Positions 53,157 through 62,036 are shown, counted from the first letter of the stretch. The stretch: 64,000 nt of DNA from Pseudomonas putida (GCF_016406145.1 NZ_CP066306.1:186001-250000), one strand, 5' to 3'. Notes: generated by a model not told the origin, from the letters alone. Numbers and translations are program-made.

Positions 53157-53783
53157 ATGAGCCAACCAGATTACAAGCGCCTGAACAAAGACGACGCCGT
53201 GGTGTTGCTGGTCGACCACCAGACCGGCCTTATCTCACTGGTGCAGGACTTCTCGCCAAATGAATTCAAGAACAACGTTCTGGCGCTGGGCGACCTTGCC
53301 AAGTTCTTCGGGCTGCCGACCATTCTCACCACTAGCTTCGAACAAGGTCCTAACGGTCCGCTGGTGCCTGAACTCAAAGAGATGTTCCCGGACGCGCCGT
53401 ACATCGCCCGCCCTGGCCAGATCAATGCCTGGGACAACGAGGACTTCGTCAAGGCAATCAAGGCCACCGGCCGCAAGCAACTGATCATTGCCGGTGTGGT
53501 TACCGATGTGTGCGTGGCGTTCCCGACCCTCTCGGCACTGGCCGAGGGTTTCGAGGTTTTCGTGGTGACAGATGCATCGGGCACCTTCAATCAAACCGTG
53601 CAGCAGGCAGCGTGGGTACGCATGACCGAGGCGGGCGCGCAGATGATGAACTGGTTCTCGGTGGCCTGTGAGCTGCACCGTGACTGGCGCAACGATATCG
53701 AAGGGCTGGGCAACCTGCTGTCACAGCGCATTCCAAACTACCGCAACCTGATGAACAGCTATGCGGCCTTGAGCGCGCGTTGA
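53157..53783 (+). CDS. YcaC-like isochorismatase-family hydrolase (second paralogue)
   Basis: The 208-residue protein is a close paralogue of the product at 41746, with the same D (LLVDHQ) and C (GVVTDVCVAF) and long identical blocks, but diverged in the C-terminal third. Its upstream region lacks the GTTC-N8-GAAC dyad, so it must be regulated differently, perhaps by the preceding AraC gene or the adjacent two-component module. ATG 53157 has AAGGAG upstream. Substrate unknown. Confidence 0.92.
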   Translation: MSQPDYKRLNKDDAVVLLVDHQTGLISLVQDFSPNEFKNNVLALGDLAKFFGLPTILTTSFEQGPNGPLVPELKEMFPDAPYIARPGQINAWDNEDFVKAIKATGRKQLIIAGVVTDVCVAFPTLSALAEGFEVFVVTDASGTFNQTVQQAAWVRMTEAGAQMMNWFSVACELHRDWRNDIEGLGNLLSQRIPNYRNLMNSYAALSAR

Positions 53784-53792
53784 TGTGAATCA

Positions 53793-53833
53793 AGGGCCGC
53801 TATGCGGCCCAATCGCCTGCAAGCCGGTGCAGA
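53793..53833. repeat. Degenerate REP element with GGGCCGCTATGCGGCCC hairpin
   Basis: It lies between the convergent YcaC-like gene and the large kinase gene and probably ends the former. Confidence 0.65.
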
Positions 53834-53842
53834 CAGCAGAAT

Positions 53843-56800
53843 TCAGACCTGCTGCACCGGGATGGTAAGCCGAATCCTGCACCCACCAAGCGCCGAAACC
53901 TGCGCCTGCAACTGCCCTCCATGGGCCTGTACCACCGAATTGCAGATCGCCAGGCCCATCCCCAAACCGCCGCTCTTGGTCGTGTAGAACGCCCCGAAGA
54001 CCTGATCCCGCTCCTCTGGAGCGATGCCCGGGCCGTTATCGTCGACGCAGATCTCCACTTTGTCTGCCAGCACCTCGGATGAAATCTGCAGCCGCCCATC
54101 ACTGCGATAGCCCGCCAGCGCCTCCAGCGCATTGGTGATGAGGTTGAACACCAACTGCTGCAACTGCACCGGGTCAGCCATCACGCTTACCGCTGCATGC
54201 AGCCGGGTCTGCACATCCACCTTGCATTTGCCGGCATCGCCAGAGGTCAGCCGCACTACTTCCAGAATCAGTTCGTCCAGCTTCACCGTCTTGAGTTGCA
54301 TCGGCGTTTGTTTGGCCAGCGAACGCAGTGCCCGCACGATGTTGGCTGCGCGCTCGCTGTCGTTGCGAATGTCTTCGAGGCCGGCAATGGCTTCCTTCAG
54401 ATCGGGCGTTTCGCGCTTGAGCCAGCGCAGGCTGGCTGCGGCATTGGAGGCGATACCCAGAAGCGGCTGGCTGATCTCGTGGGCGATGGATGCCGAAAGC
54501 TCGTTCATCACCTGCTGGTGCGCACTGCTGGCAAGCTGCGCACGTGAACGGCGCAGTTCGGCTTCCATCTGCGCGCGAGTCTGGTTGTCTTCTGCCAGAC
54601 GGGTATAGAACTTTGCTGTCTGCAGCGACACCGCCGCTTGTGATGCCAGAATCTCCAGCATGGCCAGGCGCTGGCCGCCGAACAGGTTCGGCACCAGGCG
54701 GTTCTCCAGGTAGACCAGGCCAATCAGCACACCCTGAATAACCAGTGGCAGGCACAGTACCGAGCGCGCATTACGCGCCTGCAGCTCCTGGCGGAAGGCT
54801 TCCGGGCATTCGCTCAGGGCATCGTTGAGCACCAGCGGTTTCTTGGTGCGCATGGTGGCGTTGATGATCGACAGCGGGGCCTGGGTGAGGAATTTCTGGC
54901 AGTTGTCCATGCGCACATGCAGGCCGACATCATCGATATAGGCCAGGGCAGCCATCTGGAACTCGGCGCCACTGACGATCAGCAGTGCGCCGTGATCGGC
55001 ACCGGAGTGCTGGGTCAGGTGGCCCATAAGCGTCTCGATGAGGCCTTCGAGCAACACCTCTTCGGACAGCGCCCGCGCAGCTTCGATACCCGCTTCCAGG
55101 TCCAGCCGCGCCTGGCTGGAAGAACGGTGGGTTTCCTGTACCGGCTGGGTGCGCAGGAACGGGTGCAGTGTCTCGAGTTGGCGTACTTTGCCTGTCGCGC
55201 CCCAGATATGAAAACAGTCGCGGGCAATGCGCAGGTGCAGGTTGGCGCCAGAGATCAACCCGTTGGGGATGCACACCTCGGCCAGTTGTTCATGAGCCAG
55301 AGCCTGTTCATGAATGAAACCGGCCGCAGTGGCGGCGATCTGCGCCTGATCGAAGCAGCGGATGGCGGCCATGCCGTCGCCATTGAGTTTGGCGATGACC
55401 CCTTCTATCAACAGCAGCTTGTTGCGGAAGGTAACCGGGTTGAAGTTGGCCCAGCTGGCAAAGCGCACGCGCACTGCCTGCAGCGCGGCCAGTTTACTGG
55501 CAAGGCTGCCAGGTGCTTCCGGGCTGCCCAGAGCCAGGCCATGAAACAGGTGGTAGTCCGCCAGGTTGATGTGCGCGGGTGCCGCCCAGGCATGCTCGCC
55601 AGCACAGGCGAGGCTGTGTATGGCCTGCTTGATGTTGCCCAGATAGAAGGCCGACATGCCGCTGAACAGGTGTTTGAAGAACAGAGTCGTTCGTGATTTC
55701 ACCCCTGCGGTCGAGCCTGAGAAGGCGTTGCCACACAGGTCGGCGACGAATGCTTGCTGGGCCAACAGGATATGTTCAATGTCGCTGTAGCTGTACCTGC
55801 GCACGGTGGCCAGGCCCTGTGCCACCTCATCGGCTACTTCCGGCAGGTAGCGCCCCATGAACAGCGAGTCCGAGACCAAGTGATTGCTGGCATAGCAACT
55901 CATTGCCAGGTCGCCGCTCAGGCGGCCTGAATCAATAGCCTCCAGGGCAGTGCGCCGGGCGAATTCCATGGGTGCGGTCCAGGCGCTGACCTGGTCCAGG
56001 GCAAGCAGCGCGCTGGTCAGGTCTGCCTCGAAGCCGTGACGCTCGATCAGTTTCAGCGCCGCCAGGCAGCAGGCATGCCCATCGTGGTAGGCACCGAAGC
56101 GCTCGGCGATCATCACGCCGTACCAGGCGAGCCCATACGTGCTGCCTGGCGCAACACCCTGGCTCAGGGACAATTCCATGAGCTTGGCCAAGTGCAGGAA
56201 ACAGATATCGTCCTGGACGAAAAAAGATGATGAAAGGGTCGCCAGCAGGCCCACGGCAACCGTCACTTCCTGCGCATTGCAACGTGGCAGTGACTCCAGG
56301 CAGTGGCGGCCTTTGCGCTCGATCAGGGCCTGCACATGGGCAAAGCTGGCCTCGACCTGGGCCTGATTGCTTCCGCGGTCCAGTGTGATGCCCAGTAGCT
56401 CAAGGCCGTAGACCGCTGCGCTGATGGCCGCTTGGTAGTCGCAGCGCAAGGTATGTAGGCGTGCCTGTAGCCTGCATACCCGTGCCTGGTCAAGGGCCGT
56501 TCTCGCCCGGTTCTGGCAATCGGCGAGGCGGGCCTCAGCCTGCGGCATGCGTGACAGCTGCATGTCGCACTCCGCTGCCATGCAGGCGATGCTGAAGGCG
56601 TGTTCGGCATGGGCTGAGGGTGTCGCGCTGACGCGTAGCACATGGTCGGCGGTGTGCAGGTAGGCGGCCGCCTGGTCAACGGCGCCACTGTCGCGCGCAC
56701 GCAGGGCGGCCTCGTGCAGTAATGGCAGGAAGGCCTCGCAGTCATTCGTTTCGAACGCTTTCGGGCTGGCGCGTTGTAGCTGGTTGGCGATATCGAAGAC

Positions 56801-58900
56801 GGCATCTTGCAGATCGTCTTGCCATGTAAGCTGCATGGCCTGCGCGATCCGCGCATGCAACTGTGCCCGTTCACGCATCGGCGTGAGTTCGTAGGCGGCG
56901 TCCTGCACACGGTCATGGGCGAAACCAAGGCCCCTCTGCCCAGGCAGAAGGAAGCCTGCGGCAGTCAGTGCTTTGAGCGATTCGGCGGGTAGCCCTGCAG
57001 GCAGCGCCAGGATGCGCTCGAGCAACCGCTCATCGCAGCGGTTGCCCACGGCGCTGGCAATGCGCAGCACATCGCGCTGGACAGCGGGCAGGCGGGCCAT
57101 GCGTTGGACCATCAGGTCGGCGACGTTATCGGCATAACGGTGGCGCGCCACCGCGTCCAGTGACCATGACCAGCGCATGGCTTGGGTGTCGAACGTAAAC
57201 AGCCCATCCTCGACCATCGCAGTGAGAATCTGGTTGATGAAAAACGGGTTGCCCGCGGTCTTGTCGTGCACCAGCTGCGCAACCTCCAAAGCCGCCTCCG
57301 GCTGCACGTGGTATCGCTCGCCAATAAGCTCTGTCACTGCGCTCACGGTAAGCGGGCGCAGGTTCAAGGTGGTACTGCGCACAGCGGCAGCAGGCGTGAA
57401 GGCATTGCTGCTGGGGTGCGCATCGTTGCGCCGGGCGAAAATCAGCAAAAGGTTACCCGGCGGCTTGGCGAACAGCTCCGCCAGCAAGTGCTGTGTGCCA
57501 TCGTCAGCCCACTGCATGTCATCCAGGAATAGCGCCAGCGGGTGGCCGGGCCGGCTGAACACGTGGAGGAACTCGACGATGGCCCGTAGCTCCTTCTGCA
57601 GTGCCGACCGCGTAGGTTTTTCCGGCAGTTCGGGCAGTGGGCCGATGATCAGGTTGAGGTCAGGAGCCAGCTTGCCCAGCAGTCGGCCGCGGCCTTTTAG
57701 CCGACGCAGGATCTCGCGGCGCAGCGTTTCGAGGTCTTGGCTGTTTTTCGCCAGCAACTGCGTGGCCAGCGACTGCAGAATTTCGATCCAGGGCGCGTAG
57801 GGCACTGCCTGTTCGAGGCTGTTGCATTTCCCGATGGCCCAATAACCGTCGGCGCCGGCCTTCAGCGCCGTTTCGACCAGGCGTGACTTGCCCATGCCGG
57901 TGGCACCACTGACGAACAGCGCTTGCGGTGTGCTGTCACGGCGCAAGGCTTTCATCAGCAGAGCGATCACCTTCTGTTCGGCATCGCGACCGTACAGGCG
58001 TTCGCGGCTGGGCGCGATACCGTCCGCGCTGCCCGGTTCAAAGCCTTCGATGGCCTGTGAGGCGGCCCACTGCCGTTGACAGTGGTCAAGGTCGATGGCC
58101 AGGGCACGTGCGCTCTGGTAGCGGGCTTCAGGCTCTTTGGCCAGCGCTTTGGCGAGGATGTCGCTGAGCGCCAGCGGCACCCTGGCGTCGACTTCGTTGG
58201 CTGCCCGCGGTTGCACGCCGGCATGCAGCTGGCGCCAGTGCAGCGTGTCGCGCCCGCTCAAGGGCAGCTCGCCCAGCAGCAACTGGTAGAGGATCGCGCC
58301 CAAGGCATAGATGTCGCTGCGCTGATCGCGGCTGGTGCCATGGGCGCAGAGCTGCTCTGGTGCCAGATAGGACCAGTTGCCGATCGCCATTTGCTGCGGG
58401 CTGCCCTGCACTTGAGTGTCGGCGCGAAAGCAACCAAGCCGAACACGTAGCGCTTGCCCGATGCAGATGTGTTCCGGTTGCAAGGCTCCATGCAGCACAT
58501 TGTGCTCATGTGCCTGCGCCAGGGCCCGCGCAGCGTTTACCGCAACGCGGAGAAAGGGCGCAAGCGCGGCAGGGCCTTGGGCGATGAGGTCAGCGATCGA
58601 ACGGCCGGCCGGGTATACCAGCAATGGGCCTTCGGCGGAGCGCAGAAAGGCCGAAGGGAGAACCGCCCACTCAGGGTCAAGGTGCAGACGGTAGTCGCGC
58701 TCCAGGCGTTGGCAGGCGGCTGGAGCTTCGACCGGGGCGCGCACGGCGAGCCAGGCCAGGCGTGTGACGGGGTCGTGCAGGCGGAAGTAGGTGAGGTCAC
58801 CTTCCTGGTCCAGTTGCGTGATGTCACACCGGCTCAACCAGCCGTCGTCGATAGACTGAGCGTAATCGACGGGCCTTTGCACAAGGCGTTCATCGAGCAT
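53843..58900 (-). CDS. Giant sensor: pseudokinase / AAA ATPase / helical repeats / GAF / histidine kinase
   Basis: The 1685-residue protein has an N-terminal protein-kinase fold (about 15-275), an AAA_16/STAND ATPase (300-560; Walker A GATGMGKS at 332-339, Walker B LALFLDD from 455), a long helical TPR-like region (about 700-1250), a GAF domain (about 1290-1430) and a histidine kinase (H-box SIAHEISQP with H1474, N-box NLITNALEAL, G-boxes DNGPGIAP and GGLGMGLAI). The kinase fold has HGALQPEH (137-144) in place of HRDxKxxN and no DFG, so phosphotransfer is unlikely. No membrane segment is evident. It diverges from a response-regulator pair, its likely partners. ATG 58900 follows AGGGGGTG. Confidence 0.9.
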   Translation of the reverse strand: MLDERLVQRPVDYAQSIDDGWLSRCDITQLDQEGDLTYFRLHDPVTRLAWLAVRAPVEAPAACQRLERDYRLHLDPEWAVLPSAFLRSAEGPLLVYPAGRSIADLIAQGPAALAPFLRVAVNAARALAQAHEHNVLHGALQPEHICIGQALRVRLGCFRADTQVQGSPQQMAIGNWSYLAPEQLCAHGTSRDQRSDIYALGAILYQLLLGELPLSGRDTLHWRQLHAGVQPRAANEVDARVPLALSDILAKALAKEPEARYQSARALAIDLDHCQRQWAASQAIEGFEPGSADGIAPSRERLYGRDAEQKVIALLMKALRRDSTPQALFVSGATGMGKSRLVETALKAGADGYWAIGKCNSLEQAVPYAPWIEILQSLATQLLAKNSQDLETLRREILRRLKGRGRLLGKLAPDLNLIIGPLPELPEKPTRSALQKELRAIVEFLHVFSRPGHPLALFLDDMQWADDGTQHLLAELFAKPPGNLLLIFARRNDAHPSSNAFTPAAAVRSTTLNLRPLTVSAVTELIGERYHVQPEAALEVAQLVHDKTAGNPFFINQILTAMVEDGLFTFDTQAMRWSWSLDAVARHRYADNVADLMVQRMARLPAVQRDVLRIASAVGNRCDERLLERILALPAGLPAESLKALTAAGFLLPGQRGLGFAHDRVQDAAYELTPMRERAQLHARIAQAMQLTWQDDLQDAVFDIANQLQRASPKAFETNDCEAFLPLLHEAALRARDSGAVDQAAAYLHTADHVLRVSATPSAHAEHAFSIACMAAECDMQLSRMPQAEARLADCQNRARTALDQARVCRLQARLHTLRCDYQAAISAAVYGLELLGITLDRGSNQAQVEASFAHVQALIERKGRHCLESLPRCNAQEVTVAVGLLATLSSSFFVQDDICFLHLAKLMELSLSQGVAPGSTYGLAWYGVMIAERFGAYHDGHACCLAALKLIERHGFEADLTSALLALDQVSAWTAPMEFARRTALEAIDSGRLSGDLAMSCYASNHLVSDSLFMGRYLPEVADEVAQGLATVRRYSYSDIEHILLAQQAFVADLCGNAFSGSTAGVKSRTTLFFKHLFSGMSAFYLGNIKQAIHSLACAGEHAWAAPAHINLADYHLFHGLALGSPEAPGSLASKLAALQAVRVRFASWANFNPVTFRNKLLLIEGVIAKLNGDGMAAIRCFDQAQIAATAAGFIHEQALAHEQLAEVCIPNGLISGANLHLRIARDCFHIWGATGKVRQLETLHPFLRTQPVQETHRSSSQARLDLEAGIEAARALSEEVLLEGLIETLMGHLTQHSGADHGALLIVSGAEFQMAALAYIDDVGLHVRMDNCQKFLTQAPLSIINATMRTKKPLVLNDALSECPEAFRQELQARNARSVLCLPLVIQGVLIGLVYLENRLVPNLFGGQRLAMLEILASQAAVSLQTAKFYTRLAEDNQTRAQMEAELRRSRAQLASSAHQQVMNELSASIAHEISQPLLGIASNAAASLRWLKRETPDLKEAIAGLEDIRNDSERAANIVRALRSLAKQTPMQLKTVKLDELILEVVRLTSGDAGKCKVDVQTRLHAAVSVMADPVQLQQLVFNLITNALEALAGYRSDGRLQISSEVLADKVEICVDDNGPGIAPEERDQVFGAFYTTKSGGLGMGLAICNSVVQAHGGQLQAQVSALGGCRIRLTIPVQQV

Positions 58901-59141
58901 CCATCACCCCCTGCTTGGCGACATCCAGAGGCGCGAGTATACGCAGCGAAACCCTTGCGCTTGGTGCATGCATGCCGCTTGGCAGGAATGGGCACCATCT
59001 TGACCGTTATGAGCCCCGGTGCAGCGGCGCGCGCTTGTATAGTCCTAAGGCCAACCTATCCCTCGGGATAATTGTTACATCGCGCCCGCTGGCCTAGATT
59101 GCACAAGGCCGCGCAACCGCCCGTGCCCGCGAGAGAAGCCC
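58901..59141. other. Divergent promoter region of the kinase and regulator genes
   Basis: No gene is seen in these 241 bp. AT-rich DNA around 59035-59080 (TTGTATAG, GATAATTGTTAC) is the most promoter-like part for the rightward gene. Confidence 0.5.
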
Positions 59142-60134
59142 ATGATCCGATTAGGCAATGCCCAAGTATCGTTGGAGCGGCGAGAAGCCTTTGTCGACGG
59201 CAAGCCGGTCCCATTGGGTGGGCGCGCGTTCGAGGTACTGGCCACTTTGATCAAGGCCAAGGGCCGCGTGGTCGGCAAGGACGAGCTGTTCAGCGAGGTC
59301 TGGGCGGGCACGGTGGTTGAAGACAACAACCTGCAGGTGCAGATCTCTTTGCTGCGCAAAGCCTTTGGCGCCCCGGGTCTGATCCAGACGGTACCACGCC
59401 GAGGCTACCGGCTGGCTGTCGACGTTGTCCTAGATCTGCCATGCACTGCGCTGGGTAGATCGCCCTTGAAGGATGCGGCAGAGGCCCTCGTGCCTCTGGG
59501 CGACAGTGCGAGCGTACCGGTGCTCGTGGTGGATGACGACCCGTCGGTGCGCAAGGCTCTGGCGCGGCTGTTCCGTTCGCAGGATATCGCGCATCGGTTG
59601 TATGCCTCGGCCGAAGAATTGTTCGAAGGCCAGGTCGAAACGCCCTACGCGTGCCTGTTGCTGGACATGAACCTACCGGAGGCCAGCGGGCTGGAGGTTC
59701 AGGATGTGCTGCGTCGTCTCGACCTGCCCTGGCCGATCATCTTCATGACCGGTTACGGCACCATCCCCCTGACGGTGCAAGCCATGCGCGCAGGTGCGGT
59801 GGAGTTTCTGACCAAGCCCTTTGACGAAGACCAGTTGCTGGCGGTACTCGACGCTGCGCGCGCACGTGCCCTGGTGCAAGGTCGCAAATGGCATCAAGCG
59901 CGGCAGGTGAAGCAGAAATACCAGCGCCTTACCCAGCGTGAGCGCCAGGTGTTCTCGTTGGTGGTCGATGGCCTTTCGCACAAGCAGATTGCCAAGCAGA
60001 TCGGCACCAGTGAGGTGACGACCAAGGTCCACAAGAAGAACATCATGAACAAGATGCAGTCCCGCTCACTGGTCGAACTGGTAGCCATGCACCACGTCAT
60101 CGAATCGCGTGTCGAGGGCCAGGGCCCGGCATGA
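59142..60134 (+). CDS. Response regulator with winged helix, receiver and LuxR domains
   Basis: The 330-residue protein has an unusual order: an OmpR/CadC-type winged helix at 1-95 (ending PRRGYRL), a linker, a receiver domain at about 126-238 (DDD at 131-133, phospho-acceptor D175 in LLLDMNLP, T203 region, K225), and a LuxR-type helix-turn-helix at 260-320 (LTQRERQVFSLVVDGLSHKQIAKQIGTS). Receiver-LuxR resembles FixJ/NarL regulators; the extra N-terminal DNA-binding domain makes it doubly equipped. ATG 59142 has GAGAGAAG upstream. It overlaps the next gene by 4 bp and diverges from the giant kinase. Confidence 0.92.
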   Translation: MIRLGNAQVSLERREAFVDGKPVPLGGRAFEVLATLIKAKGRVVGKDELFSEVWAGTVVEDNNLQVQISLLRKAFGAPGLIQTVPRRGYRLAVDVVLDLPCTALGRSPLKDAAEALVPLGDSASVPVLVVDDDPSVRKALARLFRSQDIAHRLYASAEELFEGQVETPYACLLLDMNLPEASGLEVQDVLRRLDLPWPIIFMTGYGTIPLTVQAMRAGAVEFLTKPFDEDQLLAVLDAARARALVQGRKWHQARQVKQKYQRLTQRERQVFSLVVDGLSHKQIAKQIGTSEVTTKVHKKNIMNKMQSRSLVELVAMHHVIESRVEGQGPA

Positions 60135-60505
60135 ACAGTGCGGTGTGTATCGTTGATGACGATGCTTCAGTGCGAAAAAGCCTGGCCAACCTGTTGCGTT
60201 CGGCCGGGGTTGCCACGTTGCTGTTCGCCTCAGGTGAAGAGCTGCTGGCATCTGACCTGGCACCGATGGCCGGCTGTGTGCTGTTGGACCTGAAGATGCC
60301 TGTGTTGAGCGGCCTTGAGGTTCAGCGGGAGATGGCGCGGCTGGGTTGGCGGTTGCCGGTGATCTGTATGTCGGCGCATTGGGATGATTTGGCGGTGGAG
60401 GCGTCTATGCGCAACGGGGCCTTGGCATGCCTTGGTAAACCGTTCAGCGAAGAGGTTTTGCTTCGGGTTGTCGAAGAAGCACTGGCAGCTTTAAGACATT
60501 TCTGA
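60131..60505 (+). CDS. Stand-alone receiver-domain protein
   Basis: The 124-residue protein is a single receiver domain (DDD at 9-11, phospho-acceptor D53 in LLDLKMP, K103 in LGKPF). Its ATG overlaps the stop of the preceding regulator (ATGA), so they are coupled. It could act as a phosphate sink or as an intermediate between the giant kinase and the DNA-binding regulator. Its last four residues (LRHF) and stop are encoded within the 38-bp repeat at 60492-60529, so the original C-terminus may have been replaced. Confidence 0.9.
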   Translation: MNSAVCIVDDDASVRKSLANLLRSAGVATLLFASGEELLASDLAPMAGCVLLDLKMPVLSGLEVQREMARLGWRLPVICMSAHWDDLAVEASMRNGALACLGKPFSEEVLLRVVEEALAALRHF

Positions 60506-60529
60506 ACCTGAAACCAAATGCTTCAGCAT
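60492..60529. repeat. 38-bp repeat, copy 2 (inverted relative to copy 1)
   Basis: Reverse complement of 47116-47153, without mismatch as read. It covers the end of the stand-alone receiver gene. Confidence 0.85.
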
Positions 60530-60550
60530 TGGCCTGTTTGGAGAATTGAG

Positions 60551-60663
60551 TAGCGATGGGTTTACGGCTGGGTGGACCGGGTACGATCTCCTTCATGGCT
60601 TTTAGCCTATTGGCCAGAGCGCTGATGGACGATATCGAGATCGCCAAGAACAGGCAGCGTTAA
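60551..60663. pseudogene. Scrambled fragments of the DUF6124/DUF3077 pair
   Basis: 60551-60601 matches 46792-46842 in the same orientation and still encodes, leftward, MKEIVPGPPSRKP, the DUF6124 start. 60604-60663 matches 46291-46350 in inverse orientation and encodes, rightward, the DUF3077 C-terminus LMDDIEIAKNRQR plus a stop. The middle of both genes is absent, and the fragments are in an order and orientation that no simple duplication gives. Confidence 0.8.
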
Positions 60664-60670
60664 CCTTCAG

Positions 60671-60702
60671 TGCACCATCGCCGGCCTGCCGGCGATGGTG
60701 CA
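60671..60702. repeat. Perfect REP-core palindrome
   Basis: TGCACCATCGCCGGC-CT-GCCGGCGATGGTGCA, 15-base arms. It lies just after the Nramp-like gene's stop (on the minus strand) and probably terminates it. Confidence 0.8.
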
Positions 60703-60708
60703 AGGGGC

Positions 60709-62016
60709 TCAGCCCAGGCCGAGCAGATCCACACCCAACTGGAAGGCCACCCACAACGCCAGCCCGGTCGCGAATGCCAGCGCGATGTTTTCGAACAGGT
60801 TGTTGCGGTATTCCTTGCTGAGCAGCGACTTTTGGTTGGACATGATCAGCAGGCCCAGCGAAATGACGGGCAAGCCGATGATGTTCAACGCACTGACGCC
60901 AATGGTCAGGGTCACGAAGTCGGGCATGCCCGGGATCGACCAGATCAGCGGCGTGACCAGAATGAACAGCATGAACCACTTGTGCATCGGGTCTTTGTGG
61001 AACTCTTTGCCGTAACGCTCGCGCCGCTGCGGCTGTACATGCTGGAAGGCATCGGTAATCAGCATCGGGAAGGCCGTGGTCTTGCCGGAAATGCTGGCAA
61101 ACAGCGTGGCGAACACGCCGATGAAGAAGATGTACCAGCCGATCGGGCCGAAGAAGATTTCCAGCGCCTTGCCCAGGTCGCCGAGGGTTTTCACTTCGAT
61201 GCCGTTCGGCCGCAGGATTTCCGCGCCGACGATCCAGATGGCCAGGTTGATGACGATACCGACGAACACCGCGAACAGCAGGTCGTTGCGCTGGATGCGT
61301 TTGTGTTGCGGGCCTACCCAGCCCTTCTGGCGCATCACGTACGGGTGCACGAAGTTGGCCACCGAGCCTGCCACCGCGCCGATCACCGAGACCGCCACCA
61401 GCAGCGCCCCGTGCACGCCTTCGTCAGCCGGGATGCTGAAGCCGATAGTACCTTTGACGATACCGGCCACATCCGGGCCAGACATCACGGCCAGTGCCAG
61501 AAACGCCAGCGTCATCACGGCCAGCAGGACCTTCATCACGCCTTCGATCATTGCGTAGATGTTGCGCCCGACCAGCATCCACACAGCCAGCACTACAGCC
61601 ATCGAGCACAGCAGCGGATAGTCGATGCGCAACAGCATCGCCAAGGCTTCGCCGGCGCCCTTGATCATGTAGGCGTTCATCAGGTGGCCCATCAGCAGCG
61701 CATAGGCCAGCATGAACCAGGCAAATACGGGGTGCAGTTGCGCATACCCCTGAAGGATGGTCATGCCTTGGTTATTGCACAGCTGGAAGCGGGCGATGAT
61801 GTTGACGATCAGGTATCTGAGCAGCAGCGAAACGGCCAGTACCCACATCATGGCGTAACCGTAGTTGGCGCCGGCTACGGATGAGGTTATCAGATCACCT
61901 GCGCCAAGCCAGGACAGCACCGCGATGATACCTGGGCCCAGCAGTTTGATCAGCCGTGTTACACGGCCTTGAGAGGGTGTGGCAGCACTGCCCTCGGCCG
62001 AATGAATGCTCGACAT
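60709..62016 (-). CDS. Nramp-like transporter lacking the canonical metal motifs
   Basis: The 435-residue membrane protein has about 11 helices and the Nramp/LeuT-type layout. In helix 1, where true manganese/iron Nramp proteins have DPGN, it has GAGDLITSS; in helix 6, where they have MPH, it has ANFVHPYVM. So it belongs to a divergent Nramp-related group and its substrate may not be Mn2+ or Fe2+. ATG 62016 has GGAG upstream. A CA motif AACAAGAA precedes the ribosome site, suggesting Hfq/Crc control, as expected for a nutrient-use gene. Confidence 0.85.
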   Translation of the reverse strand: MSSIHSAEGSAATPSQGRVTRLIKLLGPGIIAVLSWLGAGDLITSSVAGANYGYAMMWVLAVSLLLRYLIVNIIARFQLCNNQGMTILQGYAQLHPVFAWFMLAYALLMGHLMNAYMIKGAGEALAMLLRIDYPLLCSMAVVLAVWMLVGRNIYAMIEGVMKVLLAVMTLAFLALAVMSGPDVAGIVKGTIGFSIPADEGVHGALLVAVSVIGAVAGSVANFVHPYVMRQKGWVGPQHKRIQRNDLLFAVFVGIVINLAIWIVGAEILRPNGIEVKTLGDLGKALEIFFGPIGWYIFFIGVFATLFASISGKTTAFPMLITDAFQHVQPQRRERYGKEFHKDPMHKWFMLFILVTPLIWSIPGMPDFVTLTIGVSALNIIGLPVISLGLLIMSNQKSLLSKEYRNNLFENIALAFATGLALWVAFQLGVDLLGLG

Positions 62017-62036
62017 GGGGATGTCTCCGATTATTG

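Noticed and set aside
53110..59070. 9-bp sequence CCCTCGGGA before both the second YcaC gene and the winged helix-receiver-LuxR gene
   Set aside because: A 9-mer is expected to recur by chance in 64 kb and the flanks do not match, so a shared regulator site is not supported.
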